The position numbers and the translations under genes were made by a program. Below, piece by piece: positions 7,977-15,034 of a stretch of DNA of 20,118 nt. Position 1 is the first letter of the stretch. Each line of letters begins with the position of its first letter. A model generated the notes under the pieces. The model did no database searches, was not told the DNA's origin, and was given only the letters and a program-made list of their open reading frames with translations. The stretch spans positions 1 to 20,118 of the forward strand of contig JACKFH010000049.1 in NCBI GenBank assembly GCA_020632575.1, read 5' to 3'. Source of the DNA: Candidatus Omnitrophota bacterium (GTDB lineage: Bacteria > Hinthialibacterota > Hinthialibacteria > OLB16).

Positions 7977-8344
7977 GCGATACCTGAGTTCCAATTCTCG
8001 AAAAAATGACCGTTCTAGGCCCTTCGGGTCATCTTAGTGGAGGAGGGAAGGGATTGCCAGAAGGCGACTTTGAACCACGGACCCTCACGGATTGCTGGAT
8101 CGTGGCTCCCGCATCGGACTCCCGTCCGATGGAGGGACTCTTAGGACTCACGCTGGTTCGAGAATCCCTTCTCGAACCCACTTCCGCACGAATCCTTTCG
8201 TGCTGTCGCTCCCCAAAGAGTTGGGTGAGAGGATTAAACCAGACTATCCTAATCGCAGGAAAGGGTTCCTGCTTAAGTTGCGCCGAGAAGGGATTCACGG
8301 CGCAGTTGACAGGGCGGACTCCCGTCCGGTTAAGTCGGTGGCGC
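7977..8344. repeat. gene-free hairpin-rich interval, first copy region
   Basis: No gene is supported in these 368 bp, which separate two minus-strand genes (the beta-helix gene ends at 8345, the moeB-like gene starts at 7976). The interval holds at least six short hairpins: 8112-8131, 8155-8178, 8186-8203, 8255-8272, 8279-8304 and 8315-8328. Most have a four-base loop reading TCCC/TCCT or AGGG. The part 8145-8305 recurs at 19946-20107. The 40-50 bases nearest the moeB-like start must include its promoter unless it is read through from upstream; I see no clear promoter boxes. Confidence 0.8.
8145..8305 (+). repeat. ~160-bp multi-hairpin dispersed repeat, copy 1
   Basis: This stretch aligns end to end with 19946-20107, at roughly 90% identity by eye and one single-base length difference. 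It contains four hairpins in fixed order: GGTTCGAGAA/TTCTCGAACC (8155-8178), GCACGAA/TTCGTGC (8186-8203), GCAGGAA/TTCCTGC (8255-8272) and TGCGCCG/CGGCGCA (8279-8304). The shared segment between hairpins two and three (about 50 bases) also aligns. No open frame is conserved between the copies. Confidence 0.88.
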
Positions 8345-9670
8345 TCAATCCCCCGACACCTTCCCCCAATCCTGTTGGAAGATCAGCAAGTCATCAGGAC
8401 CGACCGCGCCATCCCCATTGAGGTCGCTCCGGAGGTAAGGGAACTCATAGGCCCCCATGTCGTAGTCTCCAACCGGCCTCGGGTTACCGTCAAAATCGAC
8501 CATCACCCCGGTATCCGTCCCAGAGTCGATGCAGGGAGATCCTCTCTGAAGATGATAATCTCCACCCGAGATATCCACAAACTTCGGATCGGCGTCGATA
8601 TTTCCCTCCCCGGGATAACCGCCTTCAACCAGACTATGGCTGACGATAGCGTCATCCATCCAAATGGGAGTGGAGGAACCATTAGGCTCACTCACCACAA
8701 TGCAATTTTTCAAAACCGGAGCTGGAAAATCTCCCCCAAGGCTGAATCCAGTCGTGTGTGAGCCGACGATGCAGGTGCATTGATCGAATTCCGCTGAGAA
8801 TTGACCCGTACCATAAAAAACAGATCCAGACCCCACATCGGTAAGAGTATTCGTTGTGAATTTAGAATTCAATACTTTAACATTTGATTTCCCGCCTGTT
8901 GTATTAGCATAGAACGCGCCTCCCTGTCCACCAAATCCAATGTATCCACTTTGGGGGTATTTGTAGCGGGCAGTGTTCCGTGTGAACGAGCAAGAGTCAA
9001 TCTCAAAACTGTCTCTGGGACCAATAGCGATGGCTCCACCAAGATTCGCCACGTTGTCGGAAAAAACACTGTGGGTGAGATTGATTTTAGACCCGATCGA
9101 CGATATTCCTCCTCCCCCACTTGCGGAGTTGTGGTTTATGACGCATCCTGTAATCCTGCACTGAGAATTCTCCACACGTATCCCACCTGCTATGTATGCA
9201 TTGTCCACAATCCCATTCTTCCTTATTTGTGATTCTAAAAGTATTACAGAGGATTCAATTATTCTTAGACCAGATCCGACATTTGATAAACCATTCTGAA
9301 TCACTATTCCGTTTAGGGTGACAGTGGTTGACCTGATTGTCACGACCGATATGTTATTTCTATCTCCGTCTATCATTGTCAGATTGCGATTTGGATTCCG
9401 CAAATCTCTCTCTCCGGGTCCCTCTATACCTGAAAACCCTCCAAGTAAAGTTAAAGGTTTCTCTACTATGACGTTTTCAATATACGTTGCTGATCTGATC
9501 CACACCTCATCACCTGTGGTGGAGGCCACGATTGCTTCTCCAATGGTTGGAAATGCAGTTTCCCAGGAGTGGCCATCGGAGGCGGTTCCATCGGGGGAGA
9601 CAAACAAAGTGGCGGCGTGGGCGGGGAGGGCGAGAACGAGAAGGAGGATCGCGACTCGGGGGTTGAACAT
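8345..9670 (-). CDS. secreted right-handed beta-helix protein with dockerin-like C-terminus
   Basis: The 441-residue product begins with a clear signal peptide (cleavage expected after AHA, residue 19). The body is a parallel beta-helix: successive rungs with Val/Ile-Asn-Asn/Ser-Gly patterns, such as ITGCVINHNSASGGGGIS and LTHSVFSDNVANLGGAIAI. The end has the choice-of-anchor Q signature (GSPCIDSGTDTG, then DFDGNPRP and YDMGAYEF). The last 26 residues hold DLNGDGAVGPDDLLIFQQDW, a single dockerin/EF-hand-like calcium loop that probably serves in attachment or sorting. Such proteins bind or cleave polysaccharides or act as surface proteins; no catalytic residues are recognisable. Much of the gene, especially about 8780-9520, is visibly AT-richer than its neighbours, which suggests acquisition from elsewhere. 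It follows the glycosidase gene by 104 bp. Confidence 0.87.
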   Translation of the reverse strand: MFNPRVAILLLVLALPAHAATLFVSPDGTASDGHSWETAFPTIGEAIVASTTGDEVWIRSATYIENVIVEKPLTLLGGFSGIEGPGERDLRNPNRNLTMIDGDRNNISVVTIRSTTVTLNGIVIQNGLSNVGSGLRIIESSVILLESQIRKNGIVDNAYIAGGIRVENSQCRITGCVINHNSASGGGGISSIGSKINLTHSVFSDNVANLGGAIAIGPRDSFEIDSCSFTRNTARYKYPQSGYIGFGGQGGAFYANTTGGKSNVKVLNSKFTTNTLTDVGSGSVFYGTGQFSAEFDQCTCIVGSHTTGFSLGGDFPAPVLKNCIVVSEPNGSSTPIWMDDAIVSHSLVEGGYPGEGNIDADPKFVDISGGDYHLQRGSPCIDSGTDTGVMVDFDGNPRPVGDYDMGAYEFPYLRSDLNGDGAVGPDDLLIFQQDWGKVSGD

Positions 9671-9744
9671 TTGTTTACAAGTGTAGGTTTGTGGGGCTGT
9701 GTCGTCAAGAGAAAATGGAGGGCTTGCTGGGATCGGAATGACCG

Positions 9745-9763
9745 TGAGAGGGGTTCCCTCTCA
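9745..9763 (-). terminator. candidate hairpin after the glycosidase gene
   Basis: On the minus strand an 8-bp perfect stem, TGAGAGGG / CCCTCTCA with a 3-base loop, starts 11 bp past the glycosidase stop. There is no T-run after it, so it may be a Rho-type or mRNA-stabilising hairpin rather than a classical intrinsic terminator. Confidence 0.4.
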
Positions 9764-9774
9764 GCATACCGCCC

Positions 9775-12465
9775 TTACTCAAACCTCACCCGCACCTTCG
9801 CCTTTCCCTGGAAAGGCTCCACCGTCACTGTCTCTCGCATCGGATCGTAAACCCCTCCCTCCACGCTCGACGCGGGAGCTCCCTTTGGATGAGGGATTCG
9901 GAGGACGACTCTGCTGGGTTTGCGGTCCGTGTCGCACTGGATATCGGCGAGGATCTCGCCCTCTTCGAGATTCGATTTCACCTCCAGGTTGACCGGGCCG
10001 AAGTAACTCGCGGCATCCTTCAAGCGGATCTCCTTGCCGTCCTCCATCCAGGCGCGAGGGATGCCGGAGAGAAGGCTGAGGGTGTCGCCCTCTTCCTGAT
10101 AAAGCATCCAGCGGCTCTGCATGAGGAACCAGGCCTCCTCGTGCGTTTTGTAGACTGTGCCGCCATAGGGATGCTCCTTGAAACTGTAGACCTCCCGGTC
10201 GATCGTGCTGGTGACCGTGTGGTAATAAGCCTGGAGGAAGGCGCCGACATATCCCTGTTGGAGTTGCAGCCAGGGGTGACGGCTGTAATAGGGCTGAGTC
10301 GGGACTACATTCTCGACCGTGAACAATTCGGTCTGCATCTCGTTCAACCACTTTGCTTCGATTTCGTCCGGAGAAAAGACCTCGGTGAACGCGAGATAGA
10401 GCGGACCCACCAGCGCGTCACGGGTGACCAGCGAACCATGCGTGTACCAATGCGCCTGCCCCTGATCGGCGTACAGGATGACCGGCCCGTGACCGGCCGC
10501 CCAGGGAGCCGCGCTGGGAATCCAGCGACCATCGCCGAGCGGAATGACCGGCGAAACCGCGAGCGTCTTTCGAAAGTTTTTGCGGATGTCCTCGCGGAAG
10601 GCTCGGGCCTCTTTTTGTATCCGGCTGGCATCTGGATTGCCGATCGCTTCAAGCATTTCGCCGAGTCGCGCCAGACCGAGATAGGCGTACCCGTTGAGCG
10701 TGAAGGAAGGGAAAGGATCCTCGGGATCGCCGACATTCCCGCTCAACATCCCTTTGCCCTCGCCCATCGGTTTCTCGGAACTCTCCCGCCGACGGTTGAT
10801 GATATAATCGCATGAAAGGAGGGCCTTCTCTGCGACCCGATTGGCCCACTCCTTGTCCCGCGTGTACCGAAAGTGTTCGCCGATTGTCCACAACACCGGT
10901 CCCGTCTCGGCCTGATAACTTCCGTAGTTCTGCATGAACCCATCGTCGTGCTGCTTGGCGAAGAAGTAATCGATCGCCTGTTCGGCCAAACCGTGCGCCC
11001 CCATCGAATCGAGGAACTGAATGATCGGCGCACTCTCCGTGCCGATCGGTCCGTAGCCCGTCCCAGCCGCAAGGACACTGTCTCTCCCAAAGAGAAGCAA
11101 CTGGAGGTGCAGAAAACCCGCATGGATGAGTTCATCGATCTCTCTCTCGGGGACGCGCATCTCAGCCGCCTGATCGAGTTTCGCTTTCCAAAAGGCTCGG
11201 GTTTCCGCATGCCTTATTTCAAAGTCTTGTTCGGCGATTCTCTCCGCCCTCTCTAGGGAGACCGGGCCATGCGGGATGCGGCATTCCAGGGTCGCGACCT
11301 CGCCGGGGGAAAGTAGGATGCTGATCTCTTCATTGACCAGCGGGCGTCCGTTGAGGGTTGCGATCGATAACACCTCGTTCCCCTCGTTCGTCATATAAAA
11401 ACCGCGTTGGTCGTCCAATCGTGTGTTGGGATTGGGCACGAGAAAATGCGCGTAGTTGGGGGTGTCCCCACGGTTCTCGGCCTCGGCTCGGAAAAACAAA
11501 ACCGGTTTTTCGCGAGAGGAATCGAGCTCGGTTTCCAAAATCTTCTCAGCGTCCGCTGCTTGTTCGGGTGTCCAGGCCCGACGAGTGTTCTCGCCGCTGA
11601 AATGATCGACCGCCAAATAGTGCGTTCCAGAAATGTTCTCGTCGGTTAGGGGAGAGGTTTCCAAGGTGGCGAATGCGGTCATCCGGTACTCGATCTTCCC
11701 CTGTTTCCGTGTCCCATGAAGGATCGGCAGGCAACCCTCCTCCAGCGTTCGGGTCATCGTCTCGACCGCGTTGACTCCCATTCCAAGGAGGAAGGGCATT
11801 GTTTGAATCCCCTCCCCATAGTTCCTCAACACAATGAGGTCGGTCTTCTGAGGTTCGGGAAGCAGTTGATTGTACTGGGTGGCAATTTCGAAGAACCGGA
11901 TATCCCGTCCCAAACCGAGCCAGACAGGGAGGTGCATGTGTCGGGTGATTTTTCCCGCGGACTGGAAATCCGGCTCCTCTCTCTCCTGGTATTCCTCCAA
12001 CCGAGTCTTTCGCTCAGGAGACTCGATCGCCCCGGAAATCTCCGAAAAACTTCGGGAGTCCTCGGAGGTCGTCACGATGACCCCGTACTCCGATAAGAGG
12101 ATGGGGTGCTCGGAGGAGACATCCCTCAGGAAGAACGCGAAGGACTGAGTTGCGCTGGTCACCTCAATCGCGGTCGCCCCCGGACCCGGTTGGATCCGTG
12201 CTTTGGAGATTGTCACATCGATCCGAACGGGATCGCTTGCCTCCATCTGAAAGTGAGAGTCCTCGATCTTGGCCTCTCCCCAGCGGATCGAAAGGTCATC
12301 GAGTTCTCCATACCGAATCTTGACCTCTCCCTCTACCGGACCCATCTCCCAAAGGATTGAGACGGTGGATTTCCGATCGATGTCTTGGGAATGGCTGGGG
12401 CTAGCCAAGCAGGCGAGGTTGATTGCCAGACAAGCGTGAAGCAAAAAGGAATTTCGGATAGACAA
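9775..12465 (-). CDS. secreted six-hairpin (alpha/alpha)6 glycosidase-like protein
   Basis: The 896-residue product starts with a signal peptide (hydrophobic to about residue 20, then SPSHSQD) and has an N-terminal beta-rich domain (about 25-430). An (alpha/alpha)6-barrel follows (about 440-810), as in GH63/GH65/GH78-like hydrolases. Typical segments are GTGYGPIGTESAPIIQFLDS (about 465-485), KQHDDGFMQNYGSY, TGPVLWTIGEHFRYTRD, NGYAYLGLARLGE and HPWLQLQQGYVGAFLQAYYHT. A C-terminal beta domain ends it. The substrate and the catalytic acids cannot be assigned from sequence. The start chosen is a TTG at 12465, because GGAGGAGAG stands 3 bases before it and the signal peptide begins there; the frame is open to another TTG at 12504, which has no such site. 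The esterase gene ends 57 bp upstream, suggesting joint transcription for carbohydrate breakdown. Confidence 0.82.
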   Translation of the reverse strand: MSIRNSFLLHACLAINLACLASPSHSQDIDRKSTVSILWEMGPVEGEVKIRYGELDDLSIRWGEAKIEDSHFQMEASDPVRIDVTISKARIQPGPGATAIEVTSATQSFAFFLRDVSSEHPILLSEYGVIVTTSEDSRSFSEISGAIESPERKTRLEEYQEREEPDFQSAGKITRHMHLPVWLGLGRDIRFFEIATQYNQLLPEPQKTDLIVLRNYGEGIQTMPFLLGMGVNAVETMTRTLEEGCLPILHGTRKQGKIEYRMTAFATLETSPLTDENISGTHYLAVDHFSGENTRRAWTPEQAADAEKILETELDSSREKPVLFFRAEAENRGDTPNYAHFLVPNPNTRLDDQRGFYMTNEGNEVLSIATLNGRPLVNEEISILLSPGEVATLECRIPHGPVSLERAERIAEQDFEIRHAETRAFWKAKLDQAAEMRVPEREIDELIHAGFLHLQLLLFGRDSVLAAGTGYGPIGTESAPIIQFLDSMGAHGLAEQAIDYFFAKQHDDGFMQNYGSYQAETGPVLWTIGEHFRYTRDKEWANRVAEKALLSCDYIINRRRESSEKPMGEGKGMLSGNVGDPEDPFPSFTLNGYAYLGLARLGEMLEAIGNPDASRIQKEARAFREDIRKNFRKTLAVSPVIPLGDGRWIPSAAPWAAGHGPVILYADQGQAHWYTHGSLVTRDALVGPLYLAFTEVFSPDEIEAKWLNEMQTELFTVENVVPTQPYYSRHPWLQLQQGYVGAFLQAYYHTVTSTIDREVYSFKEHPYGGTVYKTHEEAWFLMQSRWMLYQEEGDTLSLLSGIPRAWMEDGKEIRLKDAASYFGPVNLEVKSNLEEGEILADIQCDTDRKPSRVVLRIPHPKGAPASSVEGGVYDPMRETVTVEPFQGKAKVRVRFE

Positions 12466-12468
12466 GTT

Positions 12469-12477
12469 CTCTCCTCC
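12469..12477 (-). promoter_or_regulatory. strong ribosome-binding site before a TTG start
   Basis: GGAGGAGAG on the minus strand precedes the TTG at 12465 by 3 bases (core GGAGGA by 6). It decides the start of the glycosidase gene: there is no ATG near, and the upstream TTG at 12504 lacks a comparable site. Confidence 0.7.
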
Positions 12478-12522
12478 ACATGAGAGATTCAAAAAACAAA
12501 TCAATGCTTTTCAAAAGGACTT

Positions 12523-13323
12523 CTAGCGACTCATCTTGTCGACCACGAATTCGTAGGCTTGGCGCGAATCCTCGTAGTTGGTCGAATGCCCGCCCTCCGG
12601 ACGGTACAAGAGGAGGGTGTCTGGATTCAGTTTCTCCACAATCTTGGCCAGTCTCAACACGCTATCCGGCGGCACCGTCTCATCTCGGCCCCCGGCGGTG
12701 ATTGCGATCGGCATGGTCAGTCTTTCGGGAAAATACTCCGCGCTCCGATTCTTGTATTCCATCGGAATCTCTTGTTTCGTTCCGCCGAAAGATTCTCGGA
12801 TGGCCCCCTGAAAGTTTTCATACTCCAGATGGTTCGCGGTCCCGTTGATCGAGACCACCCCATCCACCAGTTCGGGATGAAGCGCAGCGAAAGTCAGGCT
12901 GGAAGAACCGCCCATCGAGGCCCCGCTGACCAAGACCTTGTCGATCGAGAATTGTTTCTTAACCCGAGAAATGATCTGAACGACGTCCCTTTCGGCCTTC
13001 GGCCCCATCCAGGAGGTTGAGGCCCGGTAGTCGGGGGAGACATAGATCATGTCATGTTCTTCCGCGACATCCCGAGCCGCGCGCGCCTGGTCGATATCGC
13101 CGGTTGCGAACTGCCACCGGTCGGAACCGTGACCATGGAGGGCGACCAGTAGGTGATGTTTTTCGCTGGGATTAAACTCTTTGGGAAGGATTTGGACATA
13201 GTGTTGGACCGAACCATCGACTTCCGCCTCGAAGGTGACATCTCGGATATTCGCTGGATCTTGGGCGGAAGCGCCGATCTGACCAAGAATGAAAACAAGG
13301 AGAAGTACGGCGGCTCGGATCAA
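12523..13323 (-). CDS. secreted alpha/beta-hydrolase (esterase, PHB-depolymerase-like)
   Basis: The 266-residue product has a signal peptide (cleavage likely after ASA, residue 20) and an alpha/beta-hydrolase fold. The oxyanion loop ALHGHGSDR is at 61-69. The nucleophile elbow is GASMGG with Ser136, the acid is Asp214 in GGRDETVP and the histidine is His246 in EGGHST. It would hydrolyse an ester or similar bond in the periplasm or outside the cell; feruloyl or acetylxylan esterases and prolyl-oligopeptidase-like enzymes share this layout, so the substrate is open. The start is a TTG at 13323, because no ATG gives the complete signal peptide; its Shine-Dalgarno is weak, so the start is uncertain. 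It lies 74 bp after the DUF3299 gene and 57 bp before the glycosidase gene. Confidence 0.83.
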   Translation of the reverse strand: MIRAAVLLLVFILGQIGASAQDPANIRDVTFEAEVDGSVQHYVQILPKEFNPSEKHHLLVALHGHGSDRWQFATGDIDQARAARDVAEEHDMIYVSPDYRASTSWMGPKAERDVVQIISRVKKQFSIDKVLVSGASMGGSSSLTFAALHPELVDGVVSINGTANHLEYENFQGAIRESFGGTKQEIPMEYKNRSAEYFPERLTMPIAITAGGRDETVPPDSVLRLAKIVEKLNPDTLLLYRPEGGHSTNYEDSRQAYEFVVDKMSR

Positions 13324-13397
13324 ATCGTCTGCTCGCTTTACAGGAGATGGAGTCTCATCGCATAAGGCGCCCGGCCAGTTAGTCTGCCGAATCCCTC

Positions 13398-14240
13398 TTA
13401 ATACTGTTTGTAATCCTCAAACAAGTAGTTCAGAGGTTTGCCCTGGCTCTTCACATCCTGGCCTTCCATACGGTAGAGCGAGAGGACGATGCCATCCTCA
13501 ATCTCTTCGCCTACATCGAGAACGCCGGAGACCTGGATCACCGTGTCGTTGAAGAAATCGGCTTCGTGACCCTCATCCATTTCGACATAGACCCATTCAT
13601 TGATCCATGGCATGGAACCGAAACAACACAGCATCATGCTGTTGGTGAGAATGAAGGATTTGACTTTCTCGTCCTCGATATCGAGCGGCACCATGTATCC
13701 CTCGAGACTCACTTTGTTGTCATCGAGCGCCATGATGTAATTCGGGATCTGATCCTTGAGTTGCTCCTCGGTTTCTTTATCCACCACCAGAGTTGGGATC
13801 ATGTATTCATACCCTGAGAGCACATCGAAGGGGATCCGACGATAACCCTTTTCATCGGCGGTCGCCTTGGCCAATTCCGCCGTGGCGGAGGCGGGGATCT
13901 TCTTCACCAAAGCTGCGGTCGAGGAAGGGGGCGCGACTGTACCCACCAAAGCGTCAACCGCTTTTTGACCTGTTGCATTCAGCGGCATCGAACCGGCCAC
14001 CTTCTTCGGAGTCGCTTCGGCGATATCCGTTGTCCCGGTCACATTTTCTATGACCGCGTTGGCCGCGACCACAGTCGGTTCCGGTTCTTCTTGAATGGGA
14101 GCGTCCAGACGTTCTCCCTGGACAACCACAGGCGCCGCTTCCTCGGTCGATTCCTCAGGAGCTGTCGAGCAGCCATGAAGCAACAGAGGGATGGCCGCGA
14201 GGCAAAGACTAATCTGAACGATTCGTTTGGTTCTTTTCAT
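13398..14240 (-). CDS. DUF3299 lipoprotein of zinc-type ABC operon
   Basis: The 280-residue product has a lipoprotein signal ending LLHGC (Cys24), a long low-complexity linker rich in Ala, Glu, Pro, Thr and Val (about 25-130) and a C-terminal DUF3299 domain (about 135-275). Domain hallmarks are LEGYMVPLD (179-187), the cysteine pair in MLCCFGSMPWINEWVYV (203-219) and a late GIVLSLYRMEG. The paired cysteines could bind metal or act in redox chemistry; the role is unknown. In Pseudomonas aeruginosa PA4066 and its relatives, DUF3299 proteins are encoded with a MacB-like ABC transporter and a His-rich periplasmic protein under Zur control, the same partners as here. The gene is 89 bp downstream of the His-rich lipoprotein gene, across an AT-rich gap. 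Confidence 0.9.
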   Translation of the reverse strand: MKRTKRIVQISLCLAAIPLLLHGCSTAPEESTEEAAPVVVQGERLDAPIQEEPEPTVVAANAVIENVTGTTDIAEATPKKVAGSMPLNATGQKAVDALVGTVAPPSSTAALVKKIPASATAELAKATADEKGYRRIPFDVLSGYEYMIPTLVVDKETEEQLKDQIPNYIMALDDNKVSLEGYMVPLDIEDEKVKSFILTNSMMLCCFGSMPWINEWVYVEMDEGHEADFFNDTVIQVSGVLDVGEEIEDGIVLSLYRMEGQDVKSQGKPLNYLFEDYKQY

Positions 14241-14329
14241 GATCTTTTTGTTTTTGATAGAACAATTATCTTATACAATTTTCATCTTACCCGATCCGCT
14301 CTACCCCGTCCACGCTTACTCCGTCGGTT
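14241..14329 (-). promoter_or_regulatory. AT-rich gap, possible internal promoter
   Basis: This gap between the His-rich lipoprotein gene and the DUF3299 gene becomes strongly AT-rich in its last 50 bases before the ATG. On the minus strand it contains TATAAG and TAAGAT overlapping each other (around 14265-14280), possible -10 boxes, but no convincing -35. An internal promoter for the DUF3299 gene is a weak suggestion only. Confidence 0.25.
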
Positions 14330-14992
14330 CTATTCGTTGCCTTCGGGGAAGTCGAACTCGAGGTCTTCCACCTTTTCTCCCTTGATCTCGAGAGTGGAGA
14401 CCACCGCTGAAAACTGATCGATCCCTTTAAGTTTTTCACTTTCCACCACAAACTCGGAGGTGTCCTCAGCGGTCTCGCCAGTCAGCGCGTTTTCCACCCC
14501 GGCCAGTTCCAGCATGGTGACAGTCGTACCGCCATTGTCGGTCTTTAGCGCCAGGGAGAATTCCATGCTCCCTTGCTTCAACCGGATGGGGTTCTCCGCT
14601 TCGCCATCCAACACATAAGCGGTCATTTTCCCCGTCTCTGGATCCAGGACAATTTCCAAATGGGCGAAATGGTCTCCCACCGCGACCAGGGTTCCGCCAT
14701 GCGGGGCCTCGTGAGTGTGACCGTGCCCCCCTTCGGCATGTTCATGGTCATGCTCGCCCTCCTCGGCGTGTTCGTGATCATGGTCCCCGTCTTCCTCGTG
14801 CTCATGGTCATGACCATCCTCATGTTCGTGCTCGTGATCTTCCCCCTCGCCATGCTCATGATCGTGCGCTTCTTCCTGGCTGCCACTCGGAGCCGTGTCG
14901 GGCGCGGCGCCGCATCCATAGAAAGCCAGAACCAAGGCCACCAGGAGGGCGCCAAGGGGTTTGTTGACAATTGAATGGATCGCTTTCGTCAT
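14330..14992 (-). CDS. His/Asp/Glu-rich metal-binding lipoprotein
   Basis: The 220-residue product has a lipoprotein signal ending FYGC (Cys27). Residues 43-98 hold 19 histidines, mostly in repeated HDHEH units spaced by acidic residues: a flexible metal-chelating tract, most likely for zinc. The domain after it starts APHGGTLVAVGDHFAHLEIVLDPETG, a form seen beside heavy-metal systems, and continues as a small beta-rich fold to the end. It would capture metal in the periplasm for the ABC transporter encoded just upstream. The ATG at 14992 has a near-perfect Shine-Dalgarno (AAAGGAG, 5 bases before). The gene is 42 bp after the permease gene. PA4063 (Pseudomonas) and ZrgA (Vibrio) are His-rich proteins at this position in comparable loci; homology beyond the His tract is not proven here. 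Confidence 0.88.
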   Translation of the reverse strand: MTKAIHSIVNKPLGALLVALVLAFYGCGAAPDTAPSGSQEEAHDHEHGEGEDHEHEHEDGHDHEHEEDGDHDHEHAEEGEHDHEHAEGGHGHTHEAPHGGTLVAVGDHFAHLEIVLDPETGKMTAYVLDGEAENPIRLKQGSMEFSLALKTDNGGTTVTMLELAGVENALTGETAEDTSEFVVESEKLKGIDQFSAVVSTLEIKGEKVEDLEFDFPEGNE

Positions 14993-14997
14993 GATTT

Positions 14998-15004
14998 CTC
15001 CTTT
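14998..15004 (-). promoter_or_regulatory. strong ribosome-binding site of the His-rich lipoprotein gene
   Basis: AAAGGAG lies 5 bases before the ATG at 14992, the best site in this operon. It suggests that the metal-binding protein is made in excess of the membrane components. Confidence 0.7.
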
Positions 15005-15034
15005 AAAACCTAAAGTGTATCGACATCCCCTCGT

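Noticed and set aside
8060..8130. tRNA-like stretch (TTTGAACC...CCCTCACGGATT...) on the minus strand
   Set aside because: It recalls the T-arm and anticodon region of a tRNA, but the T-stem does not pair, the anticodon stem is imperfect and no acceptor stem can be formed. A tRNA search would be decisive.
8112..8328. CRISPR array
   Set aside because: The repeated units are hairpins with differing stems and irregular spacing, with no constant direct repeat, uniform spacers or cas genes.
8006..8761. 251-codon plus-strand open frame
   Set aside because: It runs through the repeat island and antisense to the beta-helix gene. Its protein has no recognisable domain and its first part is hairpin sequence.
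9889..10815. 308-codon plus-strand open frame
   Set aside because: Antisense to the glycosidase barrel, no motifs; a composition effect in GC-rich DNA.
14241..14329. Zur-box-like palindrome upstream of the DUF3299 gene
   Set aside because: The AT-rich stretch contains GATA/TATC-type matches and a partial direct repeat ACAATT, but no convincing dyad of Zur type; such matches are expected in AT-rich DNA.
14573..14974. Plus-strand frame with an apparently hydrophobic, membrane-like product
   Set aside because: It is the antisense of the His/Asp/Glu-rich tract, whose complementary codons read as Met, Val and Leu. The lipoprotein on the other strand is clearly the real gene.
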